In this document: piece by piece, positions 12,892 through 18,505 of the stretch
How the letters are laid out: the number at the start of each line of letters is the position of its first letter
Position numbering within the stretch: the first letter of the stretch is position 1
Assembly (NCBI GenBank): GCA_026395775.1
Contig: JAPLYA010000122.1
Coordinates: forward strand, 1 to 18,505
Direction: 5' to 3'
DNA from: Candidatus Pacearchaeota archaeon
GTDB taxonomy: Archaea > Nanobdellota > Nanobdellia > Pacearchaeales > GW2011-AR1
Length of the DNA stretch: 18,505 bases
Notes under the pieces: model-generated
Seen by the model: the letters and a program-made list of their open reading frames with translations, nothing else
What the model was told of the DNA's origin: nothing
The model's database searches: none
Made by a program: the position numbers and the translations under genes

Positions 12892-13191
12892 TTAGAATCT
12901 AACAACTTTTTTTATTACTCTCTCATCAAGGTGAGGAGAATTTGTATCTAAAAAAAGCATACAAAGTCCTTCACAGGGCTCTCTTGTGAAAGTTCTTAGT
13001 GGAATGTCTCATCCAGTATGCGCTGGTTTAGCAACATAACCTATAATCAATGAAAGTGGTTGTATTGCCATTTCCCAATTTTCTCTCTTTTTAGAAGGAT
13101 TGCCACACCCCTGTATATACCCTTCGCAATCTACTAATAATGCTGTTGGTTCACCTTTCAATCCAGATTTCCCTAAATACAATACAAACAT
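12892..13191 (-). pseudogene. 98-codon reading frame interrupted by one in-frame TGA, unknown family
   Basis: From ATG (13189-13191) the frame runs 60 codons (starts MFVLYLGKSGLKGEPTALLV, ends GYVAKPAHTG) to a TGA at 13009-13011. It then continues in the same frame for 38 codons (DIPLRTFTREPCEGLCMLFL, then DTNSPHLDERVIKKVVRF) to a TAA at 12892-12894, exactly abutting the RNase J stop. The downstream part is as protein-like as the upstream part, and no frameshift is needed. The simplest reading is a nonsense mutation or a truncated protein. Recoding of TGA is the alternative. TGA ends several other genes here (rrp4, rpoK, the gene at 1456), so wholesale reassignment is unlikely. A TATA-like TTTAAATAAT at 13211-13220 sits about 25 nt upstream of the ATG. 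Family unknown. Confidence 0.6.
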
Positions 13192-13258
13192 AAATATTAA
13201 TAATAAACCAATTATTTAAAGATTTATATTCTAAAAGAAATAGTTTTCAAACCAAAAG

Positions 13259-13300
13259 CTTTATATACTTGATATATATACCAGATATATAAAAAATATA
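13259..13300 (+). promoter_or_regulatory. Promoter/operator of the toxin-antitoxin operon
   Basis: CTTTATATACTTG (13259-13271) supplies a TATA box. It is followed by repeated GATATATA units (13271-13278 and 13284-13291) and a TTATATA/TATATAA inverted pair around them. Such AT repeats between TATA and ATG are typical binding places for an autoregulating antitoxin; this is inferred, and low complexity weakens it. Confidence 0.4.
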
Positions 13301-13305
13301 CAAAA

Positions 13306-13551
13306 ATGATTCAGGCAATGATTGAAATACCAGAAGAAGCAAACCACATTCTAAACATAGTGAAAGCCAGATATAATCTCAAGACAAAAAGTGAGGCAAT
13401 AGCAAAGATAGTTCTAGAATGTGGAGAAAATATTCTAGAGCCAGAGCTAAGATCTGAATATGCTAAGAAGTTAGAAAATATAGAAAAAGAGGGCTATGGC
13501 GAAACCTTTAAATCTATTGAACAGCTAAGAAAGAAGATAGAAAAGAGGTAG
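13306..13551 (+). CDS. Antitoxin, DUF2683/RelB-like
   Basis: 81 residues. The start MIQAMIEIPEEANHILNIVK, then ARYNLKTKSEAIAKIVLE, matches the DUF2683 antitoxin pattern common in archaea: a short beta strand plus two helices forming a ribbon-helix-helix-like DNA-binding half. The tail LEPELRSEYAKKLENIEKEG, ending SIEQLRKKIEKR, is the helix expected to wrap the toxin. The start is supported by the family's 'MVQAM.EI' beginning. It precedes its toxin by 1 nt. It probably represses its own promoter through the AT repeats upstream. The DUF assignment is from pattern memory; its role as antitoxin follows from the pairing. Confidence 0.85.
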   Translation: MIQAMIEIPEEANHILNIVKARYNLKTKSEAIAKIVLECGENILEPELRSEYAKKLENIEKEGYGETFKSIEQLRKKIEKR

Positions 13552-13552
13552 C

Positions 13553-13822
13553 ATGCAAAGGCAATACAGGACAAGCAAGAATTTTGATAGAATTCTAGAT
13601 AAGCTTCAATCCAAAGACAAACAGCTTTATGAGAATCTTCTTAATAAGATGAATGAAGTTTTAAATAATCCAAACATAGAGCATTATAAAAATTTAAAAT
13701 ATGAAATGAAAGATTTTAAGCGAGTTCATGTAGGCAGTTTTGTTCTTGTTTTCAGATATGAGAAATCTAGTAATCTTATTCTCTTCATTGATTTTGATCA
13801 CCACGATAATATCTATAAATAA
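13553..13822 (+). CDS. RelE/ParE-superfamily toxin
   Basis: 89 residues, typical RelE size. It begins MQRQYRTSKNFDRILDKLQS, then two N-terminal helices (KDKQLYENLLNKMNEVLNNP). YKNLKYEMKDFKRVHVGSFV leads to VLVFRYEKSSNLILFIDFDH and ends DHHDNIYK. The 'kRvhvGsfvLvF.y......i.f.d.dhhd.iY' C-terminal sheet is the archaeal RelE signature. Family members cleave mRNA at the ribosomal A site or, for ParE types, poison gyrase; an mRNA interferase is more likely here. Basic Lys/Arg residues (Lys69-Arg70 region) and His residues near the end could serve catalysis. It starts 1 nt after the antitoxin stop. Confidence 0.87.
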   Translation: MQRQYRTSKNFDRILDKLQSKDKQLYENLLNKMNEVLNNPNIEHYKNLKYEMKDFKRVHVGSFVLVFRYEKSSNLILFIDFDHHDNIYK

Positions 13823-13841
13823 AATTTAGATAAAGATTATA

Positions 13842-13965
13842 AGAGTTAAAAAGAAACTCTCCTTCGCCTGTAAGAAAATTCAAGTCGCTCGGTTTGGAAA
13901 TTGAAGCCTCGCCAATGAACCAGAAGTTAAGTATACAAACACCGTAGTTTAGTTTTACCTCTCAA
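13842..13965 (+). repeat. Dispersed intergenic element, copy G
   Basis: The left arm forms an exact hairpin, AGAGTT 13842-13847 with AACTCT 13855-13860 around AAAAAGA. A TTCGCCTGTAAGAAAATTCAAG block is followed by a central CCAATGAACC, like copy B. The right arm is AAGTATACAAACACCGTAG, then TTTAGTTTTACCTCTCAA. It lies between two + strand genes. Confidence 0.5.
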
Positions 13966-13984
13966 ATTTAATTTTCTTCAATAT

Positions 13985-13995
13985 CTTTATAAATC
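13985..13995 (+). promoter_or_regulatory. TATA box of the UBA-like/TM protein gene
   Basis: CTTTATAAATC centred 25 nt before the ATG at 14015; leaderless spacing. Confidence 0.6.
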
Positions 13996-14014
13996 TCCCT
14001 AGCTTAAACTAGTT

Positions 14015-14470
14015 ATGCAAAGAGAGGAAATTATTTCAGGAATAAAACAGGCAGTTGAACGAGGTTATAGTTTGGAGAAAGCAAAAGCTAGTTTTATAAA
14101 TGCAGGCTATTCTCCCCAGGATGTTGAAGATTCTGCTAAAGTTTTTTTTGGAGTGTCAAGTTCTATGCCTCAATTCTCAAGCCAAAAACAAGTTACAAGC
14201 CAAGCTCTCCAGGTTCCAATCCAACAACCTAAGCAAAAGCCAATGCAACAGATTATTCTTCCCTCCCCTCAGCAGATTAATGTTAATATTATCCCAAGCA
14301 GGCAAGGAGGAAAAGCAATGTTGGTTTTTATAATACTTTTAGCAATAGTTTTAATCTTGTTGCTCGCATTTTTATTTGCAACCCTTTTATTTAAAGAAGA
14401 ACTAACAGCATTTCTAGAACCTATTTTCCCTTCGTGGTTTTCATCAGCAAGTTTTTTGGGTTTGATTTAG
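14015..14470 (+). CDS. UBA-like helical domain protein with C-terminal membrane anchor
   Basis: 151 residues in three parts. Residues 1-45 (MQREEIISGIKQAVERGYSL, then EKAKASFINAGYSPQDVEDS) form a three-helix UBA/CUE-like bundle with the 'A...GY....a..sli.aGY...dVe.a' pattern that recurs in DPANN membrane proteins. Residues about 46-95 are a Gln/Pro/Ser-rich linker (QVPIQQPKQKPMQQ and similar). Residues about 103-126 are one strongly hydrophobic helix (AMLVFIILLAIVLILLLAFL), followed by a short aromatic tail (about 25 residues). The helical domain and linker should be cytosolic and the tail outside. The function is unknown; tethering or protein interaction is plausible. Confidence 0.75.
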   Translation: MQREEIISGIKQAVERGYSLEKAKASFINAGYSPQDVEDSAKVFFGVSSSMPQFSSQKQVTSQALQVPIQQPKQKPMQQIILPSPQQINVNIIPSRQGGKAMLVFIILLAIVLILLLAFLFATLLFKEELTAFLEPIFPSWFSSASFLGLI

Positions 14471-14592
14471 AAGTAAAGAATAAGCTTCGCTTTCGTATAC
14501 GGGTGGGAGGTTTCATTAGTTAAAAAATTGTTTTTCAATTACTCTAACCAGCATAATTAAAAAGTTTACAAAACATCAGTTAGTATTTACCA
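14470..14592 (+). repeat. Dispersed intergenic element, copy H
   Basis: The left hairpin GAAG/CTTC (14470-14488) is a base-changed version of the AGAGTT/AACTCT hairpin of copy G. A GC-richer GTATACGGGTGGGAGGTTTCA follows, then CAATTACTCTAACCA (similar to copy I). The right arm is ACAAAACATCAGTTAGT (14568-14584; identical in copy B). The final CTCTCAA is lost. It starts at the last base of the preceding stop codon. Confidence 0.5.
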
Positions 14593-14618
14593 ACAAAAAG
14601 CAAATACAAAAATAAAAA

Positions 14619-15152
14619 ATGTACCAACCAAGAGAAGATTCTTTTCTACTAGCATCAGGAGTTAAAAAATTTCTTAAAAAAGAAAAAAATAAGGATATAA
14701 AAATTCTAGATATGGGAACGGGTTCTGCAATTCAAGCTTTAACAGCAAGAGAGCAAGGATTTGACAATATTGTTTGTGCTGACATAAATCAAGAGGCAGT
14801 AAATCAAGCTAGAAAGCTTGGTTTCAAGTCAATTAAAACAAATTTATTTTCTAGAGTCAAAGACAAGTTTGATTTAATTATGTTTAATCCCCCCTATCTG
14901 CCAGAAGATAAGTATGACAAGCAGAAAGACACCACCGGAGGCAAGTTAGGAGATGAAACAATTCTGGCTTTTTTTAAACAAGCTTCAAGCCACTTAACCA
15001 AAGATGGAAAAATTCTCCTGCTTGTTTCTAGTTTAACTCCTCAAACCAGAATTCTCAAGCTACTAGAAAAATCAAATCTCAAGAAAAAGCTTCTAGCAAG
15101 ACAAAAGCTGTTTTTTGAACACTTAGAAATCTTTCAGATTTCTATAGGCTAA
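14619..15152 (+). CDS. HemK/Mtq2-type protein-glutamine N5-methyltransferase
   Basis: 177 residues, a compact class I SAM-dependent methyltransferase. It begins MYQPREDSFLLASGVKKFLK, the 'vYePreDsfLL' start of the archaeal/eukaryotic Mtq2 branch. Motif I is ILDMGTGSAIQAL (29-41; GTGSA where GTGSG is usual). Acidic motif II is CADINQEAVNQA (53-64). The catalytic motif NPPYLP is at 90-95, characteristic of amino-methylation of Gln. The expected substrate is the GGQ glutamine of release factor aRF1, a step in translation termination, probably with a Trm112-like partner not visible here. It is slightly shorter than usual (about 190-210) at the C-terminal sheet. Related tRNA or rRNA methyltransferases cannot be fully excluded. 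Confidence 0.85.
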   Translation: MYQPREDSFLLASGVKKFLKKEKNKDIKILDMGTGSAIQALTAREQGFDNIVCADINQEAVNQARKLGFKSIKTNLFSRVKDKFDLIMFNPPYLPEDKYDKQKDTTGGKLGDETILAFFKQASSHLTKDGKILLLVSSLTPQTRILKLLEKSNLKKKLLARQKLFFEHLEIFQISIG

Positions 15153-15191
15153 AAAATTTTAGAAATTTTCTTGAGTTTGAAATCTGGCTTA

Positions 15192-15761
15192 TTACTTCTT
15201 CTTGATCAAATGCCACAAAGCCATCGTGGCTGCAACAACAGCTGTAAATATAATTGTAATCCAGTTTAAGGTTTCTATATCTAAATAAATCAAAGCTGTT
15301 CTCAAAGCGAATATAACAAAAATATAATTGACAAAATAGAAAACAATTGTAGACAATGTTTTCCAGTGAAGCACTCGACTTTCTTCAATAACGTCGCCAA
15401 GGTAAACAGAAACTCCAAAACCAATACCCAATAGTATTAATGCTCCAACAATAGCGGGAATGGTAACAAGAACATTGCTTAGCCATCTTGTCAACTCAGG
15501 AATTCCTAGCTGGTCTAATGCGAGGCTTATAAAAAGCAGATAAACACTCCATCTTACAACAGTAATAAACAAGTTGATAAAACTAGTTTTTGTTGTCTTT
15601 TCAAGCTCTGCTTTTTTAATCAAATCTTTTAGTATAACTTTAATAAGCCAGCCAAAAAACAGCCCAATAACAATTAAGATTACAGCCACAATAGAGTTTG
15701 TTATTAAACTAGATAATTCAATATTACTAAATCTCTGTGTTAAGCTTGTCAATAAACCCAT
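15192..15761 (-). CDS. MscS-like/'conserved TM helix' membrane protein without beta domain
   Basis: 189 residues, with about five hydrophobic segments at roughly 19-43, 60-85, 95-121, 133-157 and 165-186. Gly/Ala-rich packing and the pattern AIVGALILLGIGFGVSVYLGDV (102-123) resemble the pore-lining or sensor helices of small-conductance mechanosensitive channel relatives and the 'conserved TM helix' family. The cytosolic beta domain that follows the pore helix in MscS is absent: the protein ends with a short basic tail (WHLIKKK). It has a TATA box (GTTATATAAA, 15783-15792) centred about 26 nt upstream. It is convergent with the methyltransferase gene, 39 nt apart. A channel-like role is inferred; a minimal pore or subunit is possible. 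Confidence 0.6.
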   Translation of the reverse strand: MGLLTSLTQRFSNIELSSLITNSIVAVILIVIGLFFGWLIKVILKDLIKKAELEKTTKTSFINLFITVVRWSVYLLFISLALDQLGIPELTRWLSNVLVTIPAIVGALILLGIGFGVSVYLGDVIEESRVLHWKTLSTIVFYFVNYIFVIFALRTALIYLDIETLNWITIIFTAVVAATMALWHLIKKK

Positions 15762-15782
15762 ATTTATCTCAAGTTATCAAGA

Positions 15783-15792
15783 TTTATATAAC
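15783..15792 (-). promoter_or_regulatory. TATA box of the MscS-like gene
   Basis: GTTATATAAA on the minus strand, centred 26 nt upstream of the ATG at 15761; leaderless spacing. Confidence 0.55.
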
Positions 15793-15801
15793 TTTCTTTT
15801 C

Positions 15802-15924
15802 AGAGGTAAAAGAAAAACTTTTGATACGCGAGGTTGTGGGTTTTCAAAGTTTGGTTTAACTTGCCCAATTATTCTAACCAACAATCCCCTTCAAGCATAT
15901 TGAAACAGCTTTCTTTTTAACAAC
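15802..15924 (+). repeat. Dispersed intergenic element, copy I (right end diverged)
   Basis: The left arm TAAAAGAAAAACT (15807-15819) is identical to copy D, then CGCGAGGTTGTGGGTTTTCA (close to D). A CAATTATTCTAACCA block is close to H. The right arm is recognisable only as AAGCATATTGAAACAGC. It is in a divergent gap. Confidence 0.45.
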
Positions 15925-15951
15925 AAAAAGAGGTTAGAGTTTTTAACACCC

Positions 15952-15989
15952 TTTAAATGAATTTACTCCATCACACAAATTCATTTAAA
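15952..15989 (+). promoter_or_regulatory. 13-bp inverted repeat over the mre11 promoter
   Basis: TTTAAATGAATTT (15952-15964) and AAATTCATTTAAA (15977-15989) form an exact 13-bp inverted repeat with a 12-nt spacer. The right arm contains the probable TATA box (CATTTAAA, centred about 25 nt before the mre11 ATG). A dimeric regulator bound here would block TBP/TFB, so this is a strong operator candidate for mre11-rad50. Confidence 0.6.
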
Positions 15990-16010
15990 CCCTAAAAATC
16001 TAGCTGGAAT

Positions 16011-17165
16011 ATGAAGTTTGCGCACTTGGGCGACTGCCATCTTGGCGGTTGGAGACAGCCTGAAATGCAAAAGCTTAACCTGGAGAGTTTTGCCAAAGCT
16101 ATCGAGCTGTCAATAAAAGAGGAAGTTGATTTTGTTATCATAGCTGGAGATTTATTTGATTCAGCCTACCCCGGAATAGAGGTTTTAGAAGAAGCTTTTT
16201 CGCAATTAAAAAACCTAAAAGAAAAAAATATTCCTTGTTATATAATCGCAGGAAGCCATGACTATTCAGCCTCAGGGAAAACATTCCTATCTGTTCTAGA
16301 AAAAGCAGGATTCTGCCATAATCTCTATCAGGCAGAAACAAGGCAAGATAAAATATTCCTTAATCCAACTATCTCAGGGAGAACAGCTTTGTATGGCTAT
16401 CCTGGCAAGAAAACTGGTTTGGAGATAGCAGAACTAAAAAATATTAAACTTCAGGAATCTCCTTTATTCAAAATTCTTGTCTTGCACACTTGCTTGCAGG
16501 GAGCAATTGGCTCTCTTCCAATAGAATCCATAAAAGAATCTGAATTGCCAAAAGCAGACTATTATGCTTTAGGACACTTGCATATTGACTATAACAAAGA
16601 AGGTTTTGTATATTCCGGCCCAACATTTCCAAATAACTTTCAGGAATTAGAAGAATTAAAATATGGAACTTTCTATATTGTAGAAACCTCTCCTCTCAGA
16701 ATAGAGAAAAAACTACTCAAGTTAAAAGAGGTTGAAGTCCTGGACTTAGAAATAGCCAATGCCATAACAGCAACAGACAAAATCATCTCTGAACTAGGAA
16801 AAAAAGAGGTGAAGGATAAGATAGTTCTCATAAGGATTTCTGGAAAACTAACTCAGGGCAAAATAAGCAATATAGATTTTCAAGCAATAGAAAACTTTGT
16901 CAAGGAAAGACAAGCCTATGCTATGCTAAAATCTACTTCTCAATTAGAAACAGAGGAAACTCAAGTTAATGTTGAAATAGAAGATATGAATTTGTTGGAA
17001 GAAGAAATAATAAAAAAATATATCAAACAGGAAAACTCAAAATATGATCCTTTAATCCAGCCCCTGATTAATGCTCTTTGCTTAGAAAAACAGGAAGATG
17101 AAACTTCCTCTGTTTTTCAATCTCGACTAATCAATGAAGTAAATAAAACCCTCAACTTAGAATAA
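16011..17165 (+). CDS. mre11: DNA double-strand break repair nuclease Mre11
   Basis: 384 residues. This is the Mn-dependent nuclease of the Mre11-Rad50 complex that processes DNA ends for recombination. Phosphoesterase motifs occur in order: GDCHLGG (Asp8, His10), IIAGDLFDS (Asp47), IIAGSHDYS (81-86; Ser82 where GNHD is usual, so the Asn metal ligand appears replaced), VLHTCLQG (His159) and YYALGHLHID (His189, His191), then VYSGPTFP. The C-terminal part (about 230-384) is helical and charged, as expected for the capping and Rad50-binding regions. A 13-bp inverted repeat overlies the promoter. It is followed after 10 nt by rad50 on the same strand. HerA and NurA, frequent partners, are not in the window. 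Confidence 0.95.
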   Translation: MKFAHLGDCHLGGWRQPEMQKLNLESFAKAIELSIKEEVDFVIIAGDLFDSAYPGIEVLEEAFSQLKNLKEKNIPCYIIAGSHDYSASGKTFLSVLEKAGFCHNLYQAETRQDKIFLNPTISGRTALYGYPGKKTGLEIAELKNIKLQESPLFKILVLHTCLQGAIGSLPIESIKESELPKADYYALGHLHIDYNKEGFVYSGPTFPNNFQELEELKYGTFYIVETSPLRIEKKLLKLKEVEVLDLEIANAITATDKIISELGKKEVKDKIVLIRISGKLTQGKISNIDFQAIENFVKERQAYAMLKSTSQLETEETQVNVEIEDMNLLEEEIIKKYIKQENSKYDPLIQPLINALCLEKQEDETSSVFQSRLINEVNKTLNLE

Positions 17166-17175
17166 AAATTTTGAA

Positions 17176-18505
17176 ATGATAATAAAAAAAATAATTCTGG
17201 AAAATATAAGAAGCTATGAATTCCAAGAAATAGTTTTTCCAGAAGGCTCAACTGTTCTTGCAGGAGATATTGGTTCAGGAAAAACTTCGGTATTGTTAGC
17301 AATAGAATTTGCCCTATTTGGCCTGCAGCCCGGACAAAAAGGAGCATCTTTATTGAGGAATGGGAAAAATGAAGGCCGAGTTATTCTCGAGATTGAACTT
17401 GATGGGAAAAAAATAATTCTGGAGAGGGGCTTAAAAAAAAGCAAGACAGTGACTCAAGATTATGCAAAAATAGTTTCTGAAGCCCTAGATAAAGATTTGT
17501 CAGTTACTGAATTAAAAAACAGAGTCCTTGAGCTATTAAATTACCCAAAAGAATTTGCAAAAAAGACTAATTTGCTTTACAGGTTTACAGTCTACACTCC
17601 GCAAGAAGAAATGAAGCAGATTATTTTAGAAAACCCAGAAACACGTCTTGACACTCTGAGGCATATCTTCGGCATAGATAAATACAAAATAATAAAAGAG
17701 AATACCACCATTTACACTGCAAAATTAAGAGAGCAAATTAGAAATTATGAAGGTCAAATTGCTTCTTTAGAAGAACTCAGGAAAAAACTGGGTGAAAAAA
17801 CAAATTCAATTAAAGATTTGGAAATCATACTTGAAATTATAAAAAAAGAGCTTTCATTAAAAATAGAAGAAAGAAAAAAATCAGAACTAGGGCTCAAGGA
17901 AATAGAGTCAAAGATAGAAGAAAAAGAAAAATATGACAAGGAAGCTGAAAAAACAGGAATAATGCTTCTAAGTAAGAAAGAGATTATATCAGATTGTGAT
18001 ACAGATCTAGTCATATTGACTAGGCAGATAGAGGAAGCAAAAAAGAATCAATTTTCCCAGGAAAATTTTCTATTGCTAGAAAAATCAATAAGAGGGCTAG
18101 AATTACAGCATGATGAAAAAAACAAAAACTATATAGAACTACTAGGAAAAATAAATTCCTCGAATTCGAAGGCCCTAGAACTAGAAAAATCAAAAAGCCA
18201 GATTTCAACACTCGTCCTATGCCCCACTTGCTTTCAGAATGTTTCCCAAGACTACAAGTCAAATGTTTCTAGGAAGTTTTCAGAAGATTTATCAAGATTG
18301 AGCAAAGAGATCGCAGACTTGAACTCAGAAAAAGAACTTATCATAAAATCAACAAATGAACTTAAAAGCTTGCTATCAAACAAGAAAAAAGAGCTTGACG
18401 AACTTAAAATTCTTAGGCTTAGGTTCGAAGGTATAAAAGAGAAAGAACTAAGACTCGAGTCAATTCAAAAAAAGAAATCTCAGGCTGAAAAAGATGTTAT
18501 TTTAT
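17176..18505 (+). CDS. rad50: DNA repair ATPase Rad50, N-terminal half (runs off window end)
   Basis: An open frame from ATG 17176 to the window end, 443 codons with no stop. It begins MIIKKIILENIRSYEFQEIV, the SMC/Rad50 start. Walker A is GDIGSGKTS (30-38). The Q-loop is VYTPQEEM (Gln143). RLDTLRHIFGIDKYKIIKEN (157-176) introduces the coiled coil, which is Lys/Glu-rich from about 185 on. The zinc hook LCPTC lies at Cys349 and Cys352 (18220-18231), where two Rad50 molecules dimerise around Zn. Walker B, the signature motif and the returning coil lie beyond the window. A hook near 350 instead of about 440 as in larger archaeal Rad50 proteins implies short arms. It is 10 nt downstream of mre11, in one operon. 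Confidence 0.95.
   Translation, partial: MIIKKIILENIRSYEFQEIVFPEGSTVLAGDIGSGKTSVLLAIEFALFGLQPGQKGASLLRNGKNEGRVILEIELDGKKIILERGLKKSKTVTQDYAKIVSEALDKDLSVTELKNRVLELLNYPKEFAKKTNLLYRFTVYTPQEEMKQIILENPETRLDTLRHIFGIDKYKIIKENTTIYTAKLREQIRNYEGQIASLEELRKKLGEKTNSIKDLEIILEIIKKELSLKIEERKKSELGLKEIESKIEEKEKYDKEAEKTGIMLLSKKEIISDCDTDLVILTRQIEEAKKNQFSQENFLLLEKSIRGLELQHDEKNKNYIELLGKINSSNSKALELEKSKSQISTLVLCPTCFQNVSQDYKSNVSRKFSEDLSRLSKEIADLNSEKELIIKSTNELKSLLSNKKKELDELKILRLRFEGIKEKELRLESIQKKKSQAEKDVIL

Noticed and set aside
12892..13191. Genome-wide TGA reassignment as the explanation of the interrupted frame
   Set aside because: TGA ends rrp4 (in an ATGA overlap), rpoK and the gene at 1456 at sensible positions, and no other long gene has internal TGA.
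14100..14333. 77-codon + frame overlapping the UBA-like/TM gene
   Set aside because: Alternate-frame shadow; the 151-aa frame has a domain, a linker, a TM helix and a well-placed TATA box.
15574..15903. 109-codon + frame over the MscS-like gene
   Set aside because: Antisense shadow; the minus frame has clear membrane helices and a TATA box at the right distance.
1121..15924. Dispersed elements as a CRISPR array or integron attC sites
   Set aside because: Copies are kilobases apart with genes between, of variable length, with no regular spacers, cas genes or integrase.
17754..18262. Minus-strand frames of 86 and 80 codons
   Set aside because: Complement of the Rad50 coiled coil and zinc hook; Ser/Phe-rich composition is the mirror of Lys/Glu codons.

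Overview
The window reads as chromosomal DNA of a small-genome archaeon, most likely a DPANN lineage of the Pacearchaeota/Woesearchaeota/Nanoarchaeota kind. The evidence is an archaeal-type 16S rRNA (archaeal 915-region and 515-region sequences), an archaeal exosome/RNase P/proteasome/SBDS gene cluster, the archaeal rpoK-enolase-uS2 order, AT-rich DNA, very tight gene packing, and TATA boxes about 25 nt upstream of many start codons (mostly leaderless mRNAs). The phylum is inferred, not proven.

Layout. 1-1040: the 5' two thirds of a 16S rRNA gene on the minus strand, its 3' part cut by the window edge. 1041-1940: a promoter-rich spacer, a small membrane protein (+) and a winged-helix gene remnant (+). 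1951-10424, all minus strand, read right to left: a 61-aa unknown plus Pop5 (RNase P); psmA-SBDS-rrp4-unknown 78 aa-rrp41-rrp42 (proteasome alpha, ribosome maturation, exosome); rpoK; enolase; and a 58-aa ORF-uS2-DUF5678-retropepsin-like protease operon. 10590-10928: a membrane-anchored protein with 12 cysteines (-). 11130-12891 (+): a conserved-looking unknown and a beta-CASP RNase J. 12892-13191 (-): a 98-codon reading frame interrupted by one in-frame TGA. 13306-13822 (+): a DUF2683/RelE-type toxin-antitoxin pair. 14015-15152 (+): a UBA-like/TM protein and an HemK/Mtq2-type methyltransferase. 15192-15761 (-): an MscS-like TM domain protein. 16011-18505 (+): Mre11 and the first half of Rad50.

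How the genes work together: much of the window is one RNA/protein quality-control hub. It holds the 3'-5' exosome (Rrp4/41/42), a 5'-3' RNase J, an RNase P subunit, the ribosome maturation factor SBDS, the 20S proteasome alpha subunit, an RNA polymerase subunit and a ribosomal protein. A DNA end-processing pair (Mre11-Rad50) follows.

The most unusual signal is non-coding. A family of roughly 50-145 bp related elements occupies nine intergenic gaps, always in the same orientation on the + strand whatever the direction of the flanking genes. Pairs of copies share exact 16-17 nt blocks. Other notable points are the single in-frame TGA, an uncharacterised 78-aa protein translationally wedged between rrp4 and rrp41, tandem perfect hairpins immediately after the rrp42 stop codon, a 13-bp inverted repeat over the mre11 TATA box, and a small ORF upstream of uS2.
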